DNA of 11,024 nucleotides, from contig SKXG01000221.1 in assembly GCA_007128525.1 (NCBI GenBank), forward strand, positions 1 to 11,024. Direction: 5' to 3'. The notes beneath the pieces were generated by a model. It saw only the letters and a list, made by a program, of their open reading frames with translations. It did not search any database and was not told the origin of the DNA. This document shows positions 1 to 7,600 of the stretch, piece after piece (position 1 is the stretch's first letter; each line of letters begins with the position of its first letter). The translations under genes were made by a program, and so were the position numbers. The stretch is from Pseudomonadales bacterium (lineage in GTDB: Bacteria > Pseudomonadota > Gammaproteobacteria > Pseudomonadales > Azotimanducaceae).

Positions 1-678
1 ATTGTGTTCGCAGGCGGCGGCGAGGAAGTGCACTGGACGATGACGCTGCTGTTCGATGCCATGGGCGCGCTCTCCTCCAAATACAATGATGCACCAACAA
101 CTGCATCCCGGCCCTATGACAAGGATCGCGATGGGTTCGTGATTTCCGGTGGCGGCGGTTTGCTGGTGCTGGAAGAGCTTGAGCATGCCAAGGCTCGCGG
201 CGCGAAAATTTACGGTGAGGTGGTGGGTTATGGTGCCACTTCAGATGGATATGACATGGTGGCGCCGTCCGGCGAGGGTGCGGTGCGTTGCATGCAGCAG
301 GCGCTGTCGACCGTGAACGTGCCCATCGACTACATCAACACGCACGGCACCAGTACCCCGGCCGGGGACATCCGTGAGCTGGAAGCCATTCAGGAAGTGT
401 TTGGCAATGAAGTGCCGCCGCTCAGCTCTACCAAGTCGCTGACGGGGCATGCATTGGGCGCTGCCGGCGTCAATGAGGCCATTTACGCGTTGCTGATGAT
501 GGAGAACGGTTTTATCAGTGCCTCGGCCAATGTGGAGAACCGGGATCCTGCCGGTGAAGGTATGCCCGTGGTTACGGAGCGCCGAGATGGCGTGACCCTT
601 AACGCTGTGCTGTCAAACAGCTTTGGGTTTGGTGGCACCAATGCCAGTCTGGTGTTGCAGCGTTATGACGGATCCTGA
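1..678 (+). CDS. fabB: Beta-ketoacyl-ACP synthase I, 3' part (5' end outside window)
   Basis: This enzyme performs the decarboxylative Claisen condensation of acyl thioesters with malonyl-ACP in cytoplasmic type II fatty acid synthesis; the FabB type is needed for unsaturated fatty acids in gammaproteobacteria. The frame is open from base 1 and ends at TGA 676-678, giving the last 225 residues. The fragment matches the E. coli FabB C-terminal half with a constant offset of 183 residues: the catalytic His of NTHGTST (codon 343-345) corresponds to E. coli H298, the Lys of TKSLTGH (433-435) to K328 and its His (448-450) to H333. The glycine-rich [11 protein letters not shown] motif is near the end. 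The nucleophilic cysteine lies upstream of the window. FabF is the main alternative, but [20 protein letters not shown] favours FabB. The upstream partner (often fabA) cannot be seen. No clear terminator follows. Confidence 0.96.
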   Translation: MVFAGGGEEVHWTMTLLFDAMGALSSKYNDAPTTASRPYDKDRDGFVISGGGGLLVLEELEHAKARGAKIYGEVVGYGATSDGYDMVAPSGEGAVRCMQQALSTVNVPIDYINTHGTSTPAGDIRELEAIQEVFGNEVPPLSSTKSLTGHALGAAGVNEAIYALLMMENGFISASANVENRDPAGEGMPVVTERRDGVTLNAVLSNSFGFGGTNASLVLQRYDGS

Positions 679-744
679 TTGTTTCCGTTTTGAGACAGTG
701 AAATATACGTAGCTCGTCTGAGTCTAAAAATTTGTGGCCAGATT

Positions 745-759
745 GTTACCTAAAGTAAC
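745..759. promoter_or_regulatory. Interrupted palindrome GTTAC-CTAAA-GTAAC, possible operator
   Basis: There are perfect 5-base inverted arms with a 5-base centre, about 100 bases upstream of the TATAGT hexamer. The left part belongs to TGTTACCTA (744-752), which recurs exactly at 4436-4444 upstream of the second receptor. The right arm with its flank, GTAACGAAAT, resembles GTAACAAAT at 4417-4425. Symmetry and recurrence suggest a binding site for a dimeric regulator. The regulator is unknown, and the motif is short enough that chance cannot be excluded. Confidence 0.35.
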
Positions 760-814
760 GAAATGGCCGCAAGTCGAAACGAACAGGTCAGAAATAGCGT
801 TTTGTGTTTCATAT

Positions 815-859
815 TTGTTTCGATCCCTCTGGAATTGTTTCCCTTTTGCCTTCTATAGT
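815..859 (+). promoter_or_regulatory. Putative promoter region of receptor 1
   Basis: TATAGT (854-859) matches 5 of 6 positions of the sigma70 -10 hexamer and sits 122 bases before the ATG. No good -35 hexamer lies at 16-18 bases; TGGAAT (830-835, 18-base spacer) matches 3 of 6. TTGTTTC (815-821) begins 39 bases upstream of the -10, and the second receptor has the same TTGTTTC 37 bases upstream of its TATATT. The weak -35 suggests either activator dependence or a wrong assignment. Confidence 0.35.
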
Positions 860-878
860 GTTCCCCGCGAAATCTGTT

Positions 879-925
879 GCCTGGCGGGGCGCCGTATGCC
901 CCAGGCGGTGTGCTGTCCCGCCAGG
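879..925 (+). other. Alternative hairpins in receptor 1 leader
   Basis: CCTGGCGGG (880-888) is perfectly complementary to CCCGCCAGG (917-925), giving a 9-bp stem with a 28-base loop. Within the same sequence GGGGC (886-890) can instead pair with GCCCC (898-902), or GCCTGG (879-884) with CCAGGC (901-906). The large and small hairpins compete for the same bases. The element lies in the presumed 5' UTR, ending 50 bases before the ATG. It could be a regulatory leader or a DNA-level operator; it matches no riboswitch class I recognise. Confidence 0.4.
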
Positions 926-975
926 TACCAACTCAAGGCTTCGCGCTTTCTGGTACTCAAGGGGAGTAACACACT

Positions 976-3900
976 ATGCAAGACGATGTGACGGGCCGAT
1001 TTACCCGGCTTGCGTATCGTTCCGTTCTGGCCGGCGTCGTCGGTGTGATGGGCTTTGCCATTGCACCGGAACAGGCGCAGGCGCAGGAAGGAGCGGTCGA
1101 GGAAGTAATCGTTACCGGTACCTTCATCCGCCGCCGTGACAGCTTCGATACGGCTTCGCCGATCGACATCATGGACTCCATGGATATCGCGGAACGAGGT
1201 ACGCCTAACCTGGGTGAGGTCATCCGGAATCAGACCTATAACCAGGGCACCTTTACCGTGACCAACATTCTGGCCAACGCACCCCAAGGTGGTGCTACGC
1301 CGGAAGCCAACTTCCGGGGTCTGGGCTCGGGCGCCACGCTGACGCTGCTCGATGGCCGCCGGACTGCGTCTCAGAACCTGTCGAATCTGTATCCGCAGAT
1401 TGCCATTCAGCGGGTTGAGAGCATCACTGATGGTGCCGCGGCACTGTATGGCACCGATGCGGTCGGCGGGGTGATGAACTTGATCCCACGGAAGAACTTC
1501 GAAGGCATGGAGGTGCGTGCATCGTTCAACTCGGCGACCCAGGGCGACTGGGATGAGACCGCCTGGAGTGTGATCGGTGGCGCCAGCACCGGGCCGACCA
1601 ATTTTGTCGGCGCATTCGAGTACCGTGATCGCGAGAGCCTGCGATTCTTCGATCGCGACCAATACTCGCTGGGCGCGCCGTCCTGGTCGACCACGTCCTG
1701 GCCCGGCAACTTTCTGGTGCCTGAGCGGGATCTCGCCGGTGAGCTGACCGGCTCAATGCTGCGTCTGCCTGATCCAGGCTGTGGCGTAAACGAAGACCCG
1801 AGTGCGACCAAGGCTGATGGCGTGCTGGCACGACGGCAGGGCATTCTGCTGCTGTCAGAGTTGCCGCAACAGATTCCCGCCATTCCGGATTCCGCAGAAA
1901 TGGGCCTGTGTACCTGGGAGTTCGGCGAGAACTTCATGTATCAGCCGGAAGTCACCACGTTTTCCGGTGCCTTCTTTTTCGGGCACCAGTTTACCGATGA
2001 TCTGAGCTTTGACTCGGAGTTTCTGGTGACGCGCACCGAGAGCCTGGACACCGGTTCACCGTCAAATCCGGGTGGCCGACTCGGCGCACTGGAAACCGTG
2101 CCTGGCGAGAATCCGGGCAACCCGTTCCGGGCATACTCCATGTTTGCCTCCATCCCGGTTGTGCCGGGAACCGCCGATGCCTGGATTCGCGGACAGCCGT
2201 TGTTTGCAGCGCCACAGCTGGATGGCAGCGGTGCGGTCGTCTACGACGAGTTCGGCAACATCCTGCCCCATCGTGATCCCGGTACCGGCGAGGTTGTGCT
2301 GGCCGACAACCGATTCGCGGAGGTCACGCTGGATGCGAACAATCAGCCCACCAACGACGGTGGTGTGCCGTTCAATGAAGATGTACGTATGGCAAACTGG
2401 CGCCCAGTGGGTTATCCCTTCGTGCAGCCAAGCCGCAGCAACGCAGACGGCACTGGTAAGGGCGATGGCATGATCACCGGCAACAACTTCCGTTGGGTCG
2501 GTCAGGTCAACTACGACATTCCGGACACGTCCTGGACCAGCTACGCCAGCTATACCTACAACATGGTCGATGTTGATGGGCCTGGTGGCCGGGTGGAAAG
2601 TCTGTCGGCCATCAATGCCGGCCTGCGTGGCGACCTGACGATCATTGCGGATCCGGACGAGCCGGCAGTGACGCGACGGGCATGGTTCAACCCGTTCGCC
2701 TCGCAGAACATCATCTGTGAAGACCGGGCCTGCACGGCGGATCAGCAGCCTGAGCTGATTGAGGATCCCTCCGGTGCCACGGATGTTGACGGCAACCCGG
2801 TCATGATTCCGAATCCGGTGGTAAACAGTGTTCAGGTCTGGGATCAGATTGCGCGCTTTGAGCCGACCAACACGCGCACGACGCTGAATATTGCCGAAGC
2901 GGTGGCCACTGGTGATTTGTTTGATATTCCGGCGGGTCCGGTACAGGCTGCCGTGGGCACTCAGTGGCGCCATACGCGCTTTGCAGTTGATGAAGGCAGT
3001 GCCTCCAATGCACGGGATACCTTTATCGGTCTGGGTTCACCGGACTTTTCAGAGCGCCGCAGTGTCTACGCAGTCTTTGGTGAGCTGAATATTCCGGTCT
3101 TTGACGACCAGAATCTGGGTTTCTTCGAGCTGAACATGGCGCTGCGCAGTGAGTTTGTTGACGACAACGCCGATGCGGACCTTGACTCGACGGACTTCAA
3201 GATTGCTGCGCGATGGGAGCCGATGGATATGCTGGCCCTGCGGGCATCCTTTGGCACGTCCTTCATTGCTCCGTCACTGGCCGACCTGTTTGAGCCAACC
3301 AGTCTGGGTATTCAGAACCTGAGTGACCCACTGACGGGTGCGACCGCCTTTACGGCGCGAACGCTGGGTGGCAATCCAGATCTGCAGCCGGAAGAAGCTG
3401 ACGTTTACAACATTGGCTTTACCGCCAACTTCCTGAACGGTGATCTGTCCTGGATGTTCGATTACAAGGTTTTCGATTTCCAGGATCGCATCATTCGGCC
3501 AGGCGGTCAGGAAATCGTGCAGCGTGACTGGGAGCGCTTTACCAGTTCGGAGTTCTTTGTTGATCCGGAAGGCGATATCCAGGCTCAGTATGGCAACTAC
3601 TACGAAAGCCTGAGCGACGACGAGATTCTCGTTTCGCGCGATCCCACCCTTGGTTATCAGATCGAGTTTGTCAACACCGATCTGCTCAACGCCCGGGCCA
3701 TGGAATGGCGAGGTTTCGACACCACGGTAGCCTATCGCTTCGACAGCCGTGATCTGCCGTTCATCGACGGCGATATTGGCCGCTTCTCCACGAGCATTAC
3801 TGCAACTTACGTGGAGAGCTATGAATATCAGGCAACTGCTGACGGCGGCACCGTCGAAGGCGCTGGCCAGCGCAACAATGCGACGGCTGCCGTGCCCGCG

Positions 3901-4317
3901 ACGCCCCGCTGGCGCGCCAACCTGCGTGCTGGCTGGGATTTTGACCGTCATTCGGTTGTCCTGATCGGCCGTTACACCCATGGCCTGAATGCCCGAGGTG
4001 ACGCCAACGAAGACGGCGAATTCGTCGACGATCCGTTCTGCTTCGATGGCGCCGCGACCGGGCTCTCTGATAGCCAGCCGGCGCTTGGCGTGACCAATCC
4101 GTGCCGTGCCACCTTGCCCTCCTACACGGAGTGGGACGTCCAGTACAACCTGAACCTGGACGGTGCCTGGGGCGACCGGGCGACAACGGTGACCCTGGGT
4201 CTGATCAACATGTTTGATCGTGAGCCGAGCCGTCTGCGCACCCTGGGTGGTCTGGAAACCCAGCTCTACGATCCGCGTGGTCGTATCTGGTACGTTCGCT
4301 TGAATCAGGAGATCTGA
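976..4317 (+). CDS. TonB-dependent outer-membrane receptor, paralog 1 (1113 aa)
   Basis: This is an outer-membrane beta-barrel that imports a scarce ligand using energy transmitted by TonB-ExbBD. The ATG follows AAGGGGAG (959-966) by 9 bases. Residues 1-36 form a signal peptide with basic N-region, hydrophobic core and AQA-Q cleavage site. The TonB box EEVIVTG is at 42-48, immediately after cleavage, so there is no N-terminal signalling (STN) domain. A plug of about residues 55-175 contains FRGLGSGATLTLLDGRR and YGTDAVGGVMNLIP. The remainder is the barrel, ending YDPRGRIWYVRLNQEI with a terminal isoleucine instead of the usual aromatic. The only six cysteines fall in three pairs: 269/312, 581/586 and 1022/1043. 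At 1113 residues it is longer than typical siderophore receptors (about 700-800), implying large loops. It is a tandem paralog of the gene at 4682, with 49 of the first 60 residues identical by my count. The ligand is unknown; no transporter or enzyme genes adjoin it. Confidence 0.95.
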   Translation: MQDDVTGRFTRLAYRSVLAGVVGVMGFAIAPEQAQAQEGAVEEVIVTGTFIRRRDSFDTASPIDIMDSMDIAERGTPNLGEVIRNQTYNQGTFTVTNILANAPQGGATPEANFRGLGSGATLTLLDGRRTASQNLSNLYPQIAIQRVESITDGAAALYGTDAVGGVMNLIPRKNFEGMEVRASFNSATQGDWDETAWSVIGGASTGPTNFVGAFEYRDRESLRFFDRDQYSLGAPSWSTTSWPGNFLVPERDLAGELTGSMLRLPDPGCGVNEDPSATKADGVLARRQGILLLSELPQQIPAIPDSAEMGLCTWEFGENFMYQPEVTTFSGAFFFGHQFTDDLSFDSEFLVTRTESLDTGSPSNPGGRLGALETVPGENPGNPFRAYSMFASIPVVPGTADAWIRGQPLFAAPQLDGSGAVVYDEFGNILPHRDPGTGEVVLADNRFAEVTLDANNQPTNDGGVPFNEDVRMANWRPVGYPFVQPSRSNADGTGKGDGMITGNNFRWVGQVNYDIPDTSWTSYASYTYNMVDVDGPGGRVESLSAINAGLRGDLTIIADPDEPAVTRRAWFNPFASQNIICEDRACTADQQPELIEDPSGATDVDGNPVMIPNPVVNSVQVWDQIARFEPTNTRTTLNIAEAVATGDLFDIPAGPVQAAVGTQWRHTRFAVDEGSASNARDTFIGLGSPDFSERRSVYAVFGELNIPVFDDQNLGFFELNMALRSEFVDDNADADLDSTDFKIAARWEPMDMLALRASFGTSFIAPSLADLFEPTSLGIQNLSDPLTGATAFTARTLGGNPDLQPEEADVYNIGFTANFLNGDLSWMFDYKVFDFQDRIIRPGGQEIVQRDWERFTSSEFFVDPEGDIQAQYGNYYESLSDDEILVSRDPTLGYQIEFVNTDLLNARAMEWRGFDTTVAYRFDSRDLPFIDGDIGRFSTSITATYVESYEYQATADGGTVEGAGQRNNATAAVPATPRWRANLRAGWDFDRHSVVLIGRYTHGLNARGDANEDGEFVDDPFCFDGAATGLSDSQPALGVTNPCRATLPSYTEWDVQYNLNLDGAWGDRATTVTLGLINMFDREPSRLRTLGGLETQLYDPRGRIWYVRLNQEI

Positions 4318-4324
4318 TTCACCA

Positions 4325-4355
4325 AAGGTCAGTGCCCGCACGGCGGGTAGACCTT
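4325..4355 (+). other. 3' UTR hairpin preceding terminator of receptor 1
   Basis: AAGGTC (4325-4330) pairs with GACCTT (4350-4355). Inside, CCCG (4335-4338) can pair with CGGG (4344-4347). It starts 8 bases after the stop codon. An equivalent AGGTC/GACCT hairpin lies between the stop codon and terminator of the second receptor (7990-8008), so the element is shared by both 3' UTRs. It may stabilise the mRNA 3' end. Confidence 0.5.
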
Positions 4356-4360
4356 GTTGG

Positions 4361-4392
4361 ACAAAGGGCGGCTTCGGCCGCCCTTTGTTTTT
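4361..4392 (+). terminator. Rho-independent terminator of receptor 1
   Basis: A perfect 12-bp stem ACAAAGGGCGGC (4361-4372) / GCCGCCCTTTGT (4377-4388), closed by a TTCG tetraloop, runs into a TTTTT tract (4388-4392) followed by more T-rich sequence. It separates the two receptors into distinct transcription units. The core GGGCGGC-TTCG-GCCGCCC is identical to the terminator after the second receptor. Confidence 0.94.
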
Positions 4393-4416
4393 ATTGTTTC
4401 ACGGCTCGGCTATTTC

Positions 4417-4444
4417 GTAACAAATAGACCCGCAGTGTTACCTA
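4417..4444. promoter_or_regulatory. GTAAC...GTTAC motif pair, possible operator
   Basis: GTAAC (4417-4421) and GTTAC (4437-4441) are inverted copies whose first bases lie 20 apart, about two helical turns. The second is part of TGTTACCTA (4436-4444), identical to 744-752 upstream of receptor 1. The arm order is reversed relative to the first gene. This is a candidate common regulatory site; the cognate protein is unknown. Confidence 0.3.
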
Positions 4445-4476
4445 TGGCAGCAGTTTGCCCAGCAAGCTGCTGCCAT
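4444..4476. other. Long perfect hairpin upstream of receptor 2 promoter
   Basis: ATGGCAGCAG (4444-4453) pairs exactly with CTGCTGCCAT (4467-4476). TTTG (4454-4457) pairs with CAAG (4463-4466) using one T-G wobble, extending the stem to 14 bp with a 5-base loop. It overlaps the end of TGTTACCTA and lies upstream of the presumed transcription start. It might be a backup terminator (though the following T tract, at 4485-4488, is displaced and short), a regulator site or part of an unannotated small RNA. There is no counterpart before receptor 1. Confidence 0.5.
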
Positions 4477-4513
4477 GGTTGATAATTTTCCCCGAATACT
4501 TGTTTCAGCCGGC

Positions 4514-4542
4514 TAGACTCGTCGCACGAAGCACCCTATATT
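4514..4542 (+). promoter_or_regulatory. Sigma70-like promoter of receptor 2
   Basis: TAGACT (4514-4519, 4 of 6 to TTGACA), a 17-base spacer and TATATT (4537-4542, 5 of 6 to TATAAT). Transcription would begin near 4549, giving a leader of about 130 bases before the ATG at 4682. The long leader contains small hairpins, GCAGC-TTC-GCTGC (4567-4579) and AACAG/CTGTT (4585-4600), whose role is unknown. Confidence 0.5.
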
Positions 4543-4681
4543 CCAACTGTCGCTGGTCTATGTGCGGCAGCTTCGCTGCACCTGAACAGCAGCAACTGTT
4601 ACGCCGCAAATAAGTAGTAGCAAGGTGTAGCACAGATGGTCGGCGCATCAGGCGCTCATCTCAACAAGGGGAGAAACACAT

Positions 4682-7600
4682 ATGCATAGCGATTCGACGA
4701 GCCGGTTTGCCCGGTTTGCGTATCGTTCTGTGCTGGCGAGCGTAGTCGGGGTCATGGCATTCGCCGTGGCACCTGAGCAGGCTCAGGCACAGGATGGCGC
4801 TATCGAGGAAGTGATTGTTACAGGTACGTTCATCCGCCGGCGGGACAGCTTTGACACGGCGTCGCCGATTGACATCATGGATGCAGCGGATATTGCTGAG
4901 CGCGGTACGCCAAACCTTGGTGAAGTCGTGCGTAACCAGACCTTCAATTATGGTGTCTTTACGGTCACCAACATTCTTGCAGCGGCGCCCCAGGGTGGTG
5001 GTAGTCCTGCAGCCAACTTCCGTGGCCTGGGTGCTGGTGCCACGCTGACCCTGCTCGATGGCCGCAGAACGGCGTCGTCGAACCTCGCCAACCTTTACCC
5101 GCAGATTGCGATCGCACGCACAGAGAGTCTGACTGACGGTGCTGCGGCTGCGTATGGTACGGATGCTGTCGGCGGGGTGTTCAACCTGATCCCGCGCAGG
5201 CGCTATGAAGGCATGGAAGTCCGGGTATCTCACAACGCCGCGACGCAGGGCGACTGGGATGAAACCGCCTGGAGTGTCATCGGTGGCGCTTCCAATGGAC
5301 CTACCTCTTTTGTCGGTGCTTTTGAGTACCGGGATCGGGATAGCCTGCGTTTCTTCCAGCGTGATCAGTACTCACTGGGCGCTGCCAGCTTTTCCAGCGT
5401 TTCCTGGCCGGGTAACTTCACGGTTCCGGATCGGGATGCGGCTGGTAATTTCGTGACGCGCGAGCGGGGGCCTGGTGGGGCGATCCTGAGCACCACAATC
5501 GTTCCCACTTCTGCTGAAGCAGACCGGCTGGCCCGGCCAGACCCGGGCTGTGGCCTGAACAATGAGGCCAGCGGACCGGATGCGAAGGCGGAAGGTGTAC
5601 TTGCCAGACGGCAAGGTATTCTGCTCGGCACGACGCATTTTGGCGGCACTTGCCTCTGGGAGTTCGGTGAGAACTTCATGTATCAGCCGGATGTTGAGAG
5701 CTGGGCAGGTGCGTTCTTTTTCGACCATCAGTTCACTGATGAGCTTACGTTTGAGTCGGAGTTTTTGGTGACGCGCTCAGTGGTCTTAGACACAGGCTCG
5801 CCGTCAAACCCCGGTGGTCGTAACAGCGAGCTTCCGGACATTCCTGGCGAGAACCCCGGCAACCCATTCCGGGCCGCGGGCTACACCGTGGTCGCGCCAG
5901 CATCTGGTGCATTGGGTCCTGTGCCATTGGTGGCGCCAGTCAGCTTCCTGTATGCAGCCCCGATGGTGGACCCGAGTACCGGTGCCGTATTGCGTGATGA
6001 TCTGGGCCGGATCCGGCCGCTGCGTAACCCGGCCACCAACGACGTGGTCCTGGCGGACAGCCGTTTCGAAGCCATCGCGCTTGACGACGATGGTGTTCCC
6101 ACCAACGCCGGCGGTGTGCCGTTCAACGAAGATGTCCGGATCGTCAACTGGCGTCCGGTTGGTTATCCGTTCGAACAGCCCAGCCGCAGTAACTCTGACA
6201 ATACCGGCAAGGGCGACGGTATGTTTACCGGGCTGAACTATCGCTGGGTCGGCCAGATGACTTATGACATTCCGGATACTAGCTGGAGGGCGGTTGGCAG
6301 CTATACCTTCAACCGAGTGACTGTGGATGGTCCTGGTGGCCGTACAGAGAGTATGTCCGGCCTTGACGCAGGTATCAGAGGCAACCTTCGAGTAAAGAGC
6401 GAAGAAGGGGGGTCACGAGAAACCTGGTTCAACCCGTTCGCGACGCAGAACTTTGTTTGTACGAACCGTGTCTGTGAGGGTGGGGTGCGACAGCCGTTGA
6501 TGATCGAGCATGAGGTCACCGGTGAGATGATCCGCAACCCGGCAGTAAACACGCCTGAAGTCTGGGATAATATTGTCAAGTTCGAGCCGACCAATACCGA
6601 GACGACTCTGAACATTGCCGAGGTTATTGCAGATGGTGACCTGTTCGAGCTGCCCTGGGGCATGGTTGCCGGTGCCGTAGGCGGGCAGTGGCGACATACC
6701 CGATTTGCCGTTGATGCTGGCAGTGTGTCCAACGCCCTGGATGCGTACATCGGTATAGGTACACCGGACTTCAGCGAAAGGCGGTCAGTCTTTGCCGGCT
6801 TTGCCGAGGTCAACGTACCGATCTACGATAACGACACTCTGGGATTGCTTGAAGCGAACCTCGCCGTTCGTTCCGAAGCGGTTCAAGACGGTTCGGATGC
6901 CGACCTGGACAGCACCAATTACAAAGTAGCGTTTCGTGCTGAGCCGGTGAATTGGCTTGCCCTTCGTGCATCCTGGGGCACGTCCTTCATTTCGCCTTCG
7001 CTGGAAGACATGTTTGCGCCTCAGACCCTGGGTATCTCCAATGTCACTGACGCCCTCACAGGTACGGGTGGCTTTTTGGCAAGGACACTGGGTGGCAACC
7101 CGGAGCTGGAAGCAGAAGAAGCGGAAGTCTACAACCTCGGTTTTACGTTGAACCTTCTTCAAGGCGACCTGAACGTGGTGTTCGATTACAAGATCTTTGA
7201 TTTTGATGATCGCATCATTCGCCCGGTTCCGCAGGAGGTGCTGTCGATGGACTTCGCCAATGCTGTTGCGACCCTGGGTCCAAACCCGGATGTGTTCGAT
7301 TGGCTTGCGACTGGCCTGGCTGACCCTCGTGTCGTTCGTAATCCGGAGACAGGTCTGCTCGACTTCGTGGTGACCGATCTGATCAACGCCCGGTCGATGG
7401 AGTGGAAGGGTTTCGATACGACAGTGTCCTATCGTTTCGATCCGCGTGATGTGTTGCCGATGGTGGATATGGACCTCGGCCGCTTCAGCACCAGCCTGAC
7501 CACGACCTACGTGCAGAGCTATAAGTATCAGGCTACTGAGGGCTCGCCTAAGATTGAAGGGGCGGGCAAGCGGAACAATGGTACGGCTGGCGTGCCGCCT

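Larger units (their letters stand above)
679..975 (+). other. Intergenic region and leader between fabB and receptor 1
   Basis: This 297-base stretch has no credible gene; small overlapping frames here lack ribosome sites and recognisable content. It holds an interrupted palindrome GTTAC-N5-GTAAC (745-759), an AT-richer segment with TTGTTTC (815-821) and a TATAGT -10-like hexamer (854-859), two mutually exclusive hairpins (879-925) and the AAGGGGAG ribosome site (959-966). The same order of elements recurs upstream of the second receptor. No strong Rho-independent terminator for fabB is visible, so read-through from fabB into the receptor is possible. Confidence 0.6.
4318..4681 (+). other. 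364-base intergenic region between the receptors
   Basis: No gene is seen here. In order it holds the 3' UTR hairpin and terminator of receptor 1, GTAAC/GTTAC motifs (4417-4441), a long perfect hairpin (4444-4476), TTGTTTC (4500-4506), a sigma70-like promoter (4514-4542), leader hairpins (4567-4579 and 4585-4600) and the ribosome site AAGGGGAG (4666-4673) of receptor 2. Motif order parallels the region upstream of receptor 1, although the intervening bases have largely diverged. Confidence 0.7.

Noticed and set aside
734..991. Small plus-strand frame of 85 codons before receptor 1.
   Set aside because: No ribosome site, no family resemblance, and it runs over the leader hairpins and the receptor start.
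853..1662. Long open frame on the minus strand over the receptor 1 start (269 codons); a similar one occurs at 4661-5233 over receptor 2.
   Set aside because: It is antisense to a clearly coding receptor, has no ribosome site or recognisable domain, and its recurrence in the paralog follows from shared sense codon use.
3274..4341. Other long antisense frames: 2062-2973, 3274-4341, 6785-7780 and 9390-10100.
   Set aside because: All lie wholly or almost wholly opposite genes with strong family identity; composition looks like reverse-frame shadow and no domain is visible.
4480..4490. GATAAT-like half site as a Fur box for receptor 2.
   Set aside because: Only one hexamer is present, with no repeated or inverted partner, and nothing similar precedes receptor 1.
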